Shown here: piece after piece, positions 44,106-52,907 of the stretch
How positions within the stretch are numbered: position 1 is the first letter of the stretch
Layout of the letters: every line of letters starts with the position of its first letter
Source: Gemmobacter fulvus
GTDB lineage: Bacteria > Pseudomonadota > Alphaproteobacteria > Rhodobacterales > Rhodobacteraceae
DNA: 64,000 bases
Assembly: GCF_018798885.1 (NCBI RefSeq)
Contig: NZ_CP076361.1
Coordinates: 1,364,001-1,428,000, forward strand
Reading direction: 5' to 3'
Position numbers and translations under genes: made by a program
Notes under the pieces: generated by a model
The model's database searches: none
Told to the model about the DNA's origin: nothing
What the model saw: the letters and a program-made list of their open reading frames with translations, nothing else

Positions 44106-44879
44106 TTACAGATCTGCGCGCGGGCGGCGCGACAGCGTCACATCCCGCAGGATGATCTGGTTCATCTCCGGCCCTTCGAAGATCAGATCAATCCAGAGCC
44201 GCTCGACCCGTTTTTCATTCATCTTGGTATAGGCGAGGTCAAATTCCACCATCACCTCTTCCGCCGCCAAAGGCAGTTCGCGCACGATCTGTTCGACATT
44301 CGGGCCGTGTTTGATGTTCAGCCGGGCAAAGATTTCCAGCGGCTTTTCCATTTCGACAATGGCATCCAGCCGGATCAGATGGCGCTGTTTCAGCCCCTGC
44401 ACCGCTTCGGGCGGCAGATCGACGACCAGCGACAGGAACGAGCCGTCAAACCGGAACACGTCCATGCGCACGCCAAAGGGCGCAAGATCGGCTTCGCGGC
44501 CATTGCGGATCTGGCGCACCGTCAGCTCTGATCGACGGCAATCATGGAACACCGTCGCCCCGTCACAGATGCTGGCCTTGCCAGGCACCGACGAAAACCC
44601 CGGCACCGGAATTTCGCCCTTCCACAATTCGGGACGCCACACCCAGTCCGACCCCATCGGGCGGCGCAGCGCGTTGGAGCCGATGACCGGCAGCGCCAGC
44701 CGGTGTTCCGCAATATGGATAACCTGGTCCAGCTGCCGCCGGGCCAGACGCGCCCGCCCCCGCAATTCGCGCAGCCGCTCCAGGCTCATGCCATTCGCGG
44801 CATCGGCCCAGCGTTCCCAACGTTGCAGAAACCGGCGCTGCAACAACCGGTCGAGGAAGGTATCGATCTTGTTGCCCAT
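44106..44879 (-). CDS. Conserved protein of unknown function (possibly DUF6478)
   Basis: The 257-residue cytoplasmic-looking protein has a basic helical N-terminus (RRFLQRWERWADAA, then an Arg-rich ARLARRQLDQ) and a beta-rich domain with LRRPMGSDWVWRPELWKG and DVFRFDGSFLSLVVDLPPEA. It resembles a protein common in Rhodobacterales that I recall only as a domain of unknown function; that label is from memory. No catalytic motif is visible. It pairs with the small coiled-coil protein downstream. Confidence 0.72.
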   Translation of the reverse strand: MGNKIDTFLDRLLQRRFLQRWERWADAANGMSLERLRELRGRARLARRQLDQVIHIAEHRLALPVIGSNALRRPMGSDWVWRPELWKGEIPVPGFSSVPGKASICDGATVFHDCRRSELTVRQIRNGREADLAPFGVRMDVFRFDGSFLSLVVDLPPEAVQGLKQRHLIRLDAIVEMEKPLEIFARLNIKHGPNVEQIVRELPLAAEEVMVEFDLAYTKMNEKRVERLWIDLIFEGPEMNQIILRDVTLSRRPRADL

Positions 44880-44944
44880 ACGACTGCTGACGCTACGCCT
44901 GTCTCAAATTTCGGGATGATCCACACCGGTTGTTGCCGATATGG

Positions 44945-44957
44945 AAACGAATCGTTT
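44945..44957. promoter_or_regulatory. Short dyad upstream of the 44106-44879 gene
   Basis: AAACGA-A-TCGTTT is a perfect 6-bp inverted repeat with 1-nt spacer, 66 bp upstream of the start at 44879. It could be an operator, but it is short enough to be chance. Confidence 0.25.
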
Positions 44958-44973
44958 ATCACCGCAATTGGTT

Positions 44974-45002
44974 AAAAACGCTAGCCCTCTCAAGGGTTAG
45001 CG
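44974..45002 (-). terminator. Intrinsic terminator of the ilvD-lipoprotein transcript
   Basis: On the minus strand CGCTAACCC and GGGCTAGCG form a 9-bp stem (one G-U pair) with a 6-nt loop, followed directly by TTTTTAACC. It starts 8 bp after the lipoprotein stop and is a textbook intrinsic terminator. Confidence 0.8.
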
Positions 45003-45010
45003 GTGTTTTC

Positions 45011-45661
45011 TCAGGGGGTGGCGGTGCTTTTTGCGGTGGTGCCGCGATTGGCAGCCCGCGTTGCGACCACGAAGGCCTCGATCAGCTTGCGCCCGGTCGC
45101 GCGGTCCAGTGGGGCCGCAGCGGTTCCGGCCACGGTCAGGCTGACCAGCCGCCCGCCCAAGGGCAGCACCGCGCGCCAGCTTTGCGCCTGCACCAGTGTG
45201 CCCTTGCCCGGCCCGGTATCGGTCAGCCGCAGCAGGAAAGCACCGTTGATGCCAAGCGCCTCGTGCAGCACCACATCGCGCGCCCGGCCCCGACGGCTGA
45301 GTGCCGCGCGCCCGCGTTCCGACCGGAAGAAGGCGGCAAGCTCCGGCCCGCCCCCGGCAATATCCACACCTGCGCCCGAACCCGCCGCGCCCACCGTGCC
45401 GGTCAGCACCGCAGGCGCGCGGTCTGCGGCACCATCACAGCGCCCCATCAGCAGGATGGCGGTATCTTCGCGTTCCAGCCGCGAGGCCGGTTCGATGCAA
45501 TAGCCCGGCGGGGCCGCCAGCGTGACGGCACCGCCCAGAACGGCCTGACGCCCCGGCTGTGCACCGGAGTTTGCGCCGCCCCCCGGAGGGACGACGCAGC
45601 CGCTCAGAACCGCACAGCAGAGCAGCGCCGCAGCGCCGCCCTTACTGGTCCATATAGACAT
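45011..45661 (-). CDS. Putative lipoprotein of unknown function
   Basis: The 216-residue protein (ATG 45661) has a signal with lipobox LSGC (cysteine near 22) and a Pro/Gly-rich linker. A domain follows with [21 protein letters not shown], an [19 protein letters not shown] helix, and a C-terminal strand/helix ending [16 protein letters not shown]. The overall pattern suggests a periplasmic globular domain anchored to a membrane. Its start lies inside the last 20 bases of ilvD, so it is translated from the ilvD transcript. The family is not recognised. Confidence 0.75.
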   Translation of the reverse strand: MSIWTSKGGAAALLCCAVLSGCVVPPGGGANSGAQPGRQAVLGGAVTLAAPPGYCIEPASRLEREDTAILLMGRCDGAADRAPAVLTGTVGAAGSGAGVDIAGGGPELAAFFRSERGRAALSRRGRARDVVLHEALGINGAFLLRLTDTGPGKGTLVQAQSWRAVLPLGGRLVSLTVAGTAAAPLDRATGRKLIEAFVVATRAANRGTTAKSTATP

Positions 45662-47387
45662 GGCGTTCGGCCTTGGCGCCCGGATGCGTGACAGCGCCCT
45701 GACGGGCCCCACCAACCAGACGGGCGTATTTGTAGAGCGCACCGCTTTCATACTGCGTCTGACGCGGGCCTTTCCATTCGGCCTTGCGCGCGGCCAGTTC
45801 GGCATCGGTCAGCGCCACCGACAATTCGCCCGTGACCGCGTTCAGGGTGATCATGTCGCCATTTTTCAGCAGCGCGATCGGCCCGCCATGCGCCGCTTCC
45901 GGCCCGACATGGCCCACGCAGAAGCCGCGCGTCGCCCCCGAGAACCGGCCATCGGTGATCAGCGCCACCTTCTTGCCCATGCCCTGCCCCGACAGCGCCG
46001 CGGTGGTGGCCAGCATTTCGCGCATCCCCGGCCCGCCTGCGGGGCCTTCGTTGCGGATGACGATGACTTCGCCTTCTTTGTATTCGCGCTTCTGCACCGC
46101 TTCGAAGGCGTCCTCTTCACATTCGAACACGCGCGCCGGGCCTGCAAAGACCTGCTCGGCTTCGGACATGCCGGCCACTTTCACGATGGCCCCATCGGGG
46201 GCAAGATTGCCCTTCAGGCCGACCACACCGCCGGTTTTCGAGATTGGCGCCGACACCGGATAGATCACGCGGCCATCGGCCTCGCGTTCGATCAGGTCAA
46301 GCTCTTCGCCCATGCTGCGGCCCGATGCGGTGATGCAATCCTCGTGCATCAGCCCGGCCTTGCGCAGCTCTTTCATCACCACCGGCACGCCGCCTGCCTC
46401 ATAGAGGTCTTTCGCCACAAAGCTGCCGCCCGGACGAAGCGAGACGAAATAGGGCGTGTCGCGGAAAATCTCGCAGACATCGAACAGGTCAAAGTCGATC
46501 CCGGCCTCATGCGCGATGGCGGGCAGGTGCAGACCGGCATTGGTCGACCCGCCGGTGCAGGCCACCACACGTGCCGCATTTTCCAGCGCCTTGCGGGTCA
46601 CGATGTCACGCGCGCGGATGTTCTTTTCGATCAGGTTCATCACGGCCACGCCCGAGGCGTCGCCATATTGGTCGCGGCTTTCATAGGGCGCTGGCGCACC
46701 CGACGAATTCATCAGCGCCAGACCGATGGCCTCGGACACGCAGGCCATCGTATTGGCGGTATACTGGCCGCCGCAGGCCCCGGCGCTGGGGCATGCAACG
46801 CGTTCCAGAATGGCAAGCTCGGCGTCCGACATATTGCCGGCCTGATGCTGCCCCACCGCTTCGAACACGTCCTGCACCACCACGTCCTTGCCATTCAACC
46901 GGCCCGGCAGGATGGAGCCGCCATAGATGAACACCGACGGCACGTTGAGCCGGACCATCGCCATCATCATGCCCGGCAGAGATTTGTCGCAGCCTGCCAG
47001 ACCCACGATGGCGTCATAGCAATGGCCGCGCATCGTCAGCTCGACCGTATCGGCGATTGCATCGCGCGACGCGAGGCTGGAGCGCATGCCCTCATGGCCC
47101 ATGGCGATGCCGTCGGTGACGGTGATGGTGGTGAATTCGCGCGGCGTGCCGCCGCCCTTCTTCACGCCCATCTTCACGCTTTGCGCCTGACGGTTCAGGG
47201 CGATGTTGCAGGGCGCTGCCTCGTTCCAGCAGGTTGCCACCCCGACCCAGGGCTGATGGATCTCTTCCTCGGTGATGCCCATGGCATAGAAATAGCTGCG
47301 ATGGGGCGCACGGGACGGGCCTTCGGTCACATGGCGGCTCGGCAGTTTCGATTTGTCGAAACGGGAGTTTTTCATCGGGCTGGTCAT
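45642..47387 (-). CDS. ilvD: Dihydroxy-acid dehydratase
   Basis: IlvD dehydrates dihydroxyisovalerate and dihydroxymethylvalerate to the 2-keto acids for valine and isoleucine. I choose ATG 47387 ([10 protein letters not shown]), 8 nt after GGAGGA, giving 581 residues. Fe-S ligands are in [22 protein letters not shown] and CPSAGACGG. The C-terminal swivel domain has [13 protein letters not shown]. Together with leuCD and leuB in this window it covers part of branched-chain amino acid synthesis. The gap to accD carries a large inverted repeat. Confidence 0.97.
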   Translation of the reverse strand: MTSPMKNSRFDKSKLPSRHVTEGPSRAPHRSYFYAMGITEEEIHQPWVGVATCWNEAAPCNIALNRQAQSVKMGVKKGGGTPREFTTITVTDGIAMGHEGMRSSLASRDAIADTVELTMRGHCYDAIVGLAGCDKSLPGMMMAMVRLNVPSVFIYGGSILPGRLNGKDVVVQDVFEAVGQHQAGNMSDAELAILERVACPSAGACGGQYTANTMACVSEAIGLALMNSSGAPAPYESRDQYGDASGVAVMNLIEKNIRARDIVTRKALENAARVVACTGGSTNAGLHLPAIAHEAGIDFDLFDVCEIFRDTPYFVSLRPGGSFVAKDLYEAGGVPVVMKELRKAGLMHEDCITASGRSMGEELDLIEREADGRVIYPVSAPISKTGGVVGLKGNLAPDGAIVKVAGMSEAEQVFAGPARVFECEEDAFEAVQKREYKEGEVIVIRNEGPAGGPGMREMLATTAALSGQGMGKKVALITDGRFSGATRGFCVGHVGPEAAHGGPIALLKNGDMITLNAVTGELSVALTDAELAARKAEWKGPRQTQYESGALYKYARLVGGARQGAVTHPGAKAERHVYMDQ

Positions 47388-47434
47388 GGGGGCTTGTCCT
47401 CCGGGAATTGGCTTGCGCCTTGGAATAAAGGCCG

Positions 47435-47501
47435 CAACGCGGCGCGGCAAGACGGGAATGTGCAAGCATGGTCCGCAAAGCGGCCCTGCCGCGCCGCGTT
47501 G
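47435..47501. repeat. 15-bp perfect inverted repeat between ilvD and accD
   Basis: CAACGCGGCGCGGCA (47435-47449) and TGCCGCGCCGCGTTG (47487-47501) are exact reverse complements separated by 37 nt. The loop contains a smaller stem, CCGC-AAA-GCGG (47473-47483). It lies 48-114 bp upstream of ilvD and 106-172 bp upstream of accD in the divergent 219-bp gap. It may be an operator pair or an RNA stem in a 5' leader; no T-run follows, so it is not a simple terminator. Confidence 0.6.
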
Positions 47502-47606
47502 GCGGTCAATCCGCCCCCTCGCGCCGTCCCGGCCAAGCATATGATTGCAATTCTGCCCCCCGCGCCTTATTTCGGGGGCCAAGCAATGACCAAAGGGCCA
47601 GCCCGC

Positions 47607-48521
47607 ATGAACTGGATCTCCAACTACGTCCGCCCCAAGATCAACTCGCTCTTCTCGCGCCGGGAAGTGCCGGAAAACCTGTGGACGAAGTGCCCCGAAT
47701 GCGGGACCATGCTGTTTCACCGCGAATTGGCAGACAATCTGAACGTCTGCACCCATTGCGATCACCATATGGCGATCACCCCGCGCGACCGGTTCACCGC
47801 GCTGTTTGACGGCGGCGTGTTCATCGAGGTGAAGGTGCCGGAGCCGGTGGCCGACCCGCTGCATTTCCGCGATCAGAAAAAATACCCCGACCGGATGAAA
47901 GCCGCGCAGAAAGCCACGGGCGAGCGTGATGCGATGCTGGTGGCCGAAGGCGAGGTGCTGCGCACCCCCATTGTGGCCGTGGGGCAGGATTTCGCCTTCA
48001 TGGGCGGCTCCATGGGTATGTATGTCGGCAATGCCATCGTGGCGGCGGCAGAGCGTGCCGTGGTGCTGAAACGCCCGCTGGTGCTGTTTTCCGCCGCAGG
48101 TGGTGCGCGGATGCAAGAAGGTATCCTGTCGCTGATGCAGATGCCGCGGTCCACCGTGGCGGTGCAGATGCTGAAAGAGGCGGGCCTGCCCTATATCGTG
48201 GTGCTGACCCATCCGACCACCGGCGGCGTCACCGCCAGCTATGCCATGCTGGGCGATGTGCAGATTGCCGAACCGAATGCGCTGATCTGCTTTGCCGGGC
48301 CGCGCGTGATCGAACAGACCATCCGCGAAAAGCTGCCCGAAGGCTTTCAGCGCGCCGAATATCTGCTGGACCATGGCATGCTGGACCGTGTGACCCATCG
48401 CAAGGCGATGAAGGACGAGCTGGTGACGATCATCCGCATGCTGACCCGGCAATCCCCGGCGATCAAGGGCGACCTGCCTGCCCCGACAGACGCCCCCCCC
48501 GCCAAACCCGGCCTGAAATGA
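47607..48521 (+). CDS. accD: Acetyl-CoA carboxylase carboxyltransferase subunit beta
   Basis: AccD with AccA transfers the carboxyl from biotin to acetyl-CoA, the first step of fatty-acid synthesis. I choose ATG 47607 ([10 protein letters not shown]), giving 304 residues; an in-frame ATG at 47586 would add 7. The N-terminal zinc ribbon [10 protein letters not shown] ... CTHC is intact, and the crotonase-fold region has [11 protein letters not shown] and [14 protein letters not shown]. The C-terminal tail is Pro/Ala-rich. folC overlaps its end by 4 nt. Confidence 0.97.
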   Translation: MNWISNYVRPKINSLFSRREVPENLWTKCPECGTMLFHRELADNLNVCTHCDHHMAITPRDRFTALFDGGVFIEVKVPEPVADPLHFRDQKKYPDRMKAAQKATGERDAMLVAEGEVLRTPIVAVGQDFAFMGGSMGMYVGNAIVAAAERAVVLKRPLVLFSAAGGARMQEGILSLMQMPRSTVAVQMLKEAGLPYIVVLTHPTTGGVTASYAMLGDVQIAEPNALICFAGPRVIEQTIREKLPEGFQRAEYLLDHGMLDRVTHRKAMKDELVTIIRMLTRQSPAIKGDLPAPTDAPPAKPGLK

Positions 48522-49792
48522 ACACCGCCGGTTCCGACGCGATCCTCGCCCGGATGATGGCATTTCATCCGAAGATCATCGACCTGACGCTGGACCGCGT
48601 GCATCGCATGCTGGCCGCCCTTGGCCACCCCGAACGCCGCCTGCCGCCGGTGATCCATCTGGCAGGCACCAATGGCAAGGGCAGCACGCAGGCGATGATC
48701 CGCGCCGGGCTCGAGGCGGCGGGCAAGACCGCCCATGCCTATACCTCGCCGCATCTGGCCTATTTTCACGAACGTATCCGGCTGGCGGGCGAATTGATTT
48801 CGGAACCCGCGCTGATGGCCTTGCTGGATGAATGTGTGGCGGCGAATGGCGGCGAGGAGATCACGTTTTTCGAGATCACCACCTGTGCGGCCTTTCTGGC
48901 CTTTTCGCGCACGCCTGCGGATTACACACTGCTGGAAGTGGGTCTGGGAGGGCGGCTGGATGCCACCAATGTGGTGGACCGCCCGGCGCTGACCATCATC
49001 ACCCCGGTATCTATCGACCATCAGCAATATCTGGGCGACACCCTGCCCGAGATCGCAGGCGAAAAGGCCGGGATCCTGAAGCGCGGCGTGCCCTGTGTGG
49101 TCGGGCCGCAGGAAGACGAGGGCCTCGCGGTGATCGAGGCGCGGGCCGAACGGCTGGGCGCGCCGCTGCTGGCCTATGGCCAGCACTGGCATGTGAGCGC
49201 GGATCGCGGGCGGCTGATCTATCAGGACGAGCGCGGCCTGCTGGACCTGCCGCTGCCCAATCTGCCCGGACCGCATCAGATTCAGAACGCCGGGGCCGCG
49301 CTGGCCGCCCTGCGCTATCTGGGGCTGGACGAGGCCGCCTGCGAAGCCGCCGTCAGCCGTGCCTCCTGGCCTGCCCGCATGCAGCGTCTGCGCCGGGGGC
49401 CGCTGGTGGACAGCGCGCCGCAGGTCGAGCTTTGGCTGGATGGCGGGCACAACCCGGCAGGCGGTGCTGCGATTGCCGCAACGCTGGCGGCCATGCCTAC
49501 CCGCCCGACCCATGCGATTTGTGGCATGTTGAACACCAAGGACATCGCGGGCTACCTGCGCCCGCTGCAACCGCATCTGCAGGCCCTGCATGCGGTGTCG
49601 ATCCCCGGCGAGGCCAATACCCTGCCTGCCGCCACCACGGCGGCGGCGGCGGCAGCGGTGGCGATCCCGGCGCAGGAAGCCGCCTCGGTGCAGGCGGCCT
49701 TGCAGCAGATCGCGGCGCAGGATCCCACGGCACGGGTGCTGATCTGCGGCTCGCTTTATCTTGCGGGCACGATCCTGCGCGAGAACGGCTGA
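48518..49792 (+). CDS. folC: Bifunctional folylpolyglutamate/dihydrofolate synthase
   Basis: FolC adds glutamate to dihydropteroate and extends polyglutamate tails on folates. The 424-residue ligase has the ATP loop [11 protein letters not shown], the second family signature [27 protein letters not shown], and the C-terminal Mur-ligase domain with [10 protein letters not shown]. The accD-folC order is common in Proteobacteria. An intrinsic terminator follows. Confidence 0.95.
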   Translation: MNTAGSDAILARMMAFHPKIIDLTLDRVHRMLAALGHPERRLPPVIHLAGTNGKGSTQAMIRAGLEAAGKTAHAYTSPHLAYFHERIRLAGELISEPALMALLDECVAANGGEEITFFEITTCAAFLAFSRTPADYTLLEVGLGGRLDATNVVDRPALTIITPVSIDHQQYLGDTLPEIAGEKAGILKRGVPCVVGPQEDEGLAVIEARAERLGAPLLAYGQHWHVSADRGRLIYQDERGLLDLPLPNLPGPHQIQNAGAALAALRYLGLDEAACEAAVSRASWPARMQRLRRGPLVDSAPQVELWLDGGHNPAGGAAIAATLAAMPTRPTHAICGMLNTKDIAGYLRPLQPHLQALHAVSIPGEANTLPAATTAAAAAAVAIPAQEAASVQAALQQIAAQDPTARVLICGSLYLAGTILRENG

Positions 49793-49795
49793 GCG

Positions 49796-49824
49796 GAGGG
49801 GGCCTTGCCCCCTCGGATATTTTT
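49796..49824 (+). terminator. Intrinsic terminator of accD-folC
   Basis: GAGGGGGC and GCCCCCTC form a perfect 8-bp stem with a CTT loop, followed by GGATATTTTT. It begins 4 bp after the folC stop codon. Confidence 0.85.
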
Positions 49825-49849
49825 GCCAAGATGAAAGGACAAGCGCCGC

Positions 49850-50335
49850 CTAGCGCAGATGCGGGCGGAAGGCCGCGACCACCTGTTCATAGACCGCACG
49901 TTTGAACGGCACGATATTGGCGACCATGGCGTCCGCCTCGCTCCATTGCCAGCGGTCAAACTCCGGGTGGTCGGTGTCAATCGTGACCTGATCATCGCGC
50001 CCGAGGTAGCGGAACAGGAACCATTTCTGTTTCTGGCCGCGATATTTGCCGCCCCAGACCTTGCCCAGCAGTTCCGGCGGCAGGTCATAGGTCAGCCAGT
50101 CTTCGGTCTTGGCGATGAATTCGACCAGATCCTCAGTCACGCCGGTTTCTTCCCATAATTCGCGCAGGGCGGCCTTGCGGGGCTTTTCGCCGTCATCAAT
50201 GCCGCCCTGCGGCATCTGCCAGGCCGCAACGGCGCTGTCCTTGCGGTTGCCGGTGAAGATCAGCCCTTCGGCATTGATCAGCACGACCCCGACGCAGGGG
50301 CGGTAGGGCAGCGTGTCAGGCGAGTGCGGCATCAT
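49850..50335 (-). CDS. rppH: RNA pyrophosphohydrolase (NUDIX)
   Basis: RppH converts 5'-triphosphate RNA ends to monophosphates, opening mRNA to RNase E decay; the same family also hydrolyses diadenosine polyphosphates. The 161-residue protein has a complete NUDIX box, [23 protein letters not shown] written with all catalytic Glu residues, after WQMPQ. The WFLFRYLG and EFDRWQWSE segments match RppH. It is the last gene of the run rsfS-rlmH-gpmI-envC-ctpA-rppH. Confidence 0.93.
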   Translation of the reverse strand: MMPHSPDTLPYRPCVGVVLINAEGLIFTGNRKDSAVAAWQMPQGGIDDGEKPRKAALRELWEETGVTEDLVEFIAKTEDWLTYDLPPELLGKVWGGKYRGQKQKWFLFRYLGRDDQVTIDTDHPEFDRWQWSEADAMVANIVPFKRAVYEQVVAAFRPHLR

Positions 50336-50392
50336 GCGGGACCAATGAGAGGGGAAAGGCAGGGGCCGGACGCACCGGCCCCCGCATCGGCA

Positions 50393-51745
50393 TCAGGGTT
50401 TGACGGCAATCGCTGCCGCGCCGCGCAGGATATCCACGGCATAGGCCAGTTGGTAATCCTCGTCGCGCATCTTGGCGGCTTCGGCGGCCTTGGCCTGTTC
50501 TTCTTCGTACTGGCGCTTTTCGTCCTCGGTCATCGAATCGTTGGAGAGCACGCCGCGCAGATCGGCCTCTGACCGTGCATTGGCCTCAGCGGCCTGTTCT
50601 TCGGTGCCTGCCTCGCCGGTTTTCTTCACCGGCTGGTTGACCACGATGTCGGGCGAAATGCCGAGCGCCTGGATGGAGCGGCCCGAGGGGGTATAATAGC
50701 GCGCCGTCGTCAGGCGCATCGCGCCTTCGCCGCGCAGCGGCACCACGGTCTGCACCGAGCCCTTGCCGAAGCTCTTGGTGCCGACCACGATGGCGCGGCG
50801 GTGATCCTGCAAGGCCCCTGCGACGATTTCAGACGCCGAGGCAGAGCCGCCATTGATCAGCACCACCATCGGTTTGCCACCGACCACATCGCCGGTTTCG
50901 GCATTGAACCGTTCGCCATCCGTTGTCGCACGCCCCCGGGTGGAGACGATCTCGCCTTTTTCGAGGAAGGCATCCGACACCTTGATCGCCTGGGTCAGCA
51001 GGCCGCCCGGGTTGTTGCGCAGATCCAGCACCACCCCGTTCACCTTGTCCATGCCGCCGATTTCCTTGGCGGCCTTGTTCAGCTCTTCTTCCAGGCCCGG
51101 ATAGGTCTGATCATTGAAGGTGGTCAGGCGCAGCACCACGGTATTGCCCACCACGCGGCCCTTCACCGCCGTCAGCTTGATCGTGTCGCGGATGATCGAC
51201 ACATCGAACGGCTCTTCGACGCCTTCGCGCACGACGGTGATGATGATTTCCGAACCCACCTCGCCGCGCATCATCTCCACCGCGTCATCCAGCGCCAGAC
51301 CCAGCACGCTTTCGCCGTTCACATGGGTGATGAAATCGCCCGCCTGAATCCCGGCCTTATCTGCCGGGGTGTCATCCATCGGCGAGACGACCTTGACGAA
51401 GCCTTCTTCCTGCGTGACCTCGATGCCCAGCCCGCCGAATTCGCCGCGGGTCTGTTCCTGCATATTGTCGAAATCCTTGGGCGGCAGATAGCTGGAATGG
51501 GGATCCAGCGAGGTCAGCATGCCGTTGATCGCCGCCTCGATCAGATCCTTGCTGTCCACCTCTTCGACATATTGGCCGCGAATGCGTTCAAAGATATCGC
51601 CGAACAGATCCAACTGTTCGTAGACCGAGGCGTTTTTGGCCGCCTCCTGTGCGACGAGAGGCCCGGCAATCTGCGTCGTCAGCAACACACCAGCCACGGT
51701 GCCGCCCAGGGCGGCCATCACGAATTTCTTCATCGCCTTCGTCAT
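50393..51745 (-). CDS. ctpA: C-terminal processing peptidase CtpA (S41)
   Basis: CtpA is a periplasmic serine protease that degrades or trims envelope proteins such as murein hydrolases. The 450-residue protein (ATG 51745, with 51733 as an alternative) has a signal peptide. A PDZ domain follows (about 95-170: GLGIEVTQEEGFVKVVSP), then the S41 domain with the nucleophile in GGSASASEIVAG and the catalytic lysine in GTKSFGKGS. The tail is acidic and Gln/Glu-rich. It directly follows the amidase activator gene, a common and functionally sensible pairing. Confidence 0.95.
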   Translation of the reverse strand: MTKAMKKFVMAALGGTVAGVLLTTQIAGPLVAQEAAKNASVYEQLDLFGDIFERIRGQYVEEVDSKDLIEAAINGMLTSLDPHSSYLPPKDFDNMQEQTRGEFGGLGIEVTQEEGFVKVVSPMDDTPADKAGIQAGDFITHVNGESVLGLALDDAVEMMRGEVGSEIIITVVREGVEEPFDVSIIRDTIKLTAVKGRVVGNTVVLRLTTFNDQTYPGLEEELNKAAKEIGGMDKVNGVVLDLRNNPGGLLTQAIKVSDAFLEKGEIVSTRGRATTDGERFNAETGDVVGGKPMVVLINGGSASASEIVAGALQDHRRAIVVGTKSFGKGSVQTVVPLRGEGAMRLTTARYYTPSGRSIQALGISPDIVVNQPVKKTGEAGTEEQAAEANARSEADLRGVLSNDSMTEDEKRQYEEEQAKAAEAAKMRDEDYQLAYAVDILRGAAAIAVKP

Positions 51746-51752
51746 TCCCCTA

Positions 51753-52907
51753 TCAAGGCTCCTGCTGGGCCTCTGCGAGCGGCGCTGTGGCCGCAAACCA
51801 TGGCATCGGGTCCACCGGCTCGGACCCTTGCCGCAACTCTACATAAAGCGTTTCCGTATCGCGCGCGCCACCACCATCCTGTGCAGAGACAAGAAACTCG
51901 TCCATTCCCGGTTCCCCGCCGCCCATCAGGCCCAGCGGCGCGCCGCTGGCAATCACCTCGCCCACCTCGCCATAAACGGTTTCCAGCCCCGCCAACACCA
52001 GAAGATAGCCTGCGCCCGGTTCAAGGATAATCACGTTTCCGAAATTGAGCAGCGGCCCGCGATAGCGGATTGTGCCCGACCAGGGGGCCGTGACCAGCGC
52101 CTGTTTGCGGGTGGCCAGCACCATGCCCGGGCGGCGCACGCCTGCACCATCGGCCTCGTCCGGGCGGCGCAGCAGCGTGCCCAGCACCGGCAGCGGCAGC
52201 ATGCCCCGGCCAAAGCCGAAGTCCGCCATGCCGTCGCTTTCCGTCTCGTTCAGCGCCAGACCACCGGCAAAGGCATCCAGCGTATCGGCGCTTTCCAGCA
52301 GGCCGCGCAGCACCTCGGGGTCTTCGGTAAAGCGGCGCGGCAGTTCGGTGCGATCGGAAATGGCCTTTGACAGCGCGGTCCGCGCCTCTTGCGCCACGCG
52401 CAACCCATCGCTGAGCGTCTTGCCTGCCGAAACCTGCAAGGCGCGCAGGTCGCGCACCTCTTGCAACTGCACCCGCATCGCCTCGGCCTCGGCCTGAAGC
52501 GCGGGGGTGACATCGGCAATCATCATGCCCGACCGCACGGTGCCCAAAGGCCCGGACGGGTGCAGCAGCAACAGCGGCGCGGGATCGGCCTCCATCCGGC
52601 TCAGAACGCCGACCAGCTGCGCCACGCGGTCGCGCTTGGCCTCGAACTGCAAGACCAGCGTCGCCTCGCGGATCGAGGCTTGCCGCAGGTTTTCGCGCAG
52701 CGCGCCCAGACCCAGCTCATAGGCGCCGATGGTCTGCGTCAGCGCCTGCACGCGGTCCCGCGCCTCGCGGGCGGCATCCAGCGCCTGCACCGCCTTTTGC
52801 AGATCGACAGCCGCCGCCTGTGCCTGTTCGGCCACCGTGACGGCATGGGCCGCCCCGCCAAAGACAAGGCAAAGGGCAAAGGCAAGGGCGGTGCTGCGAC
52901 GGATCAT
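51753..52907 (-). CDS. Murein hydrolase activator EnvC-like (degenerate M23/LytM)
   Basis: The 384-residue exported protein has a signal peptide (cleavage after AHA, about residue 22), a long coiled coil (about 25-220), and a C-terminal LytM-like domain (about 290-370: APWSGTIRYRGPLL, GNVIILEPGAGY, LYVELRQGSEPVDPMPW). The zinc-binding histidines of active M23 peptidases are absent from that domain, as in EnvC, which activates N-acetylmuramoyl amidases during division. It lies between gpmI and ctpA, overlapping gpmI by 4 nt. Confidence 0.92.
   Translation of the reverse strand: MIRRSTALAFALCLVFGGAAHAVTVAEQAQAAAVDLQKAVQALDAAREARDRVQALTQTIGAYELGLGALRENLRQASIREATLVLQFEAKRDRVAQLVGVLSRMEADPAPLLLLHPSGPLGTVRSGMMIADVTPALQAEAEAMRVQLQEVRDLRALQVSAGKTLSDGLRVAQEARTALSKAISDRTELPRRFTEDPEVLRGLLESADTLDAFAGGLALNETESDGMADFGFGRGMLPLPVLGTLLRRPDEADGAGVRRPGMVLATRKQALVTAPWSGTIRYRGPLLNFGNVIILEPGAGYLLVLAGLETVYGEVGEVIASGAPLGLMGGGEPGMDEFLVSAQDGGGARDTETLYVELRQGSEPVDPMPWFAATAPLAEAQQEP

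Noticed and set aside
45660-47580. Plus-strand reading frame opposite ilvD, continuous with accD
   Set aside because: The frame runs in phase into accD only because no stop occurs; the part opposite ilvD has no family features, and AccD has its normal start at 47607.
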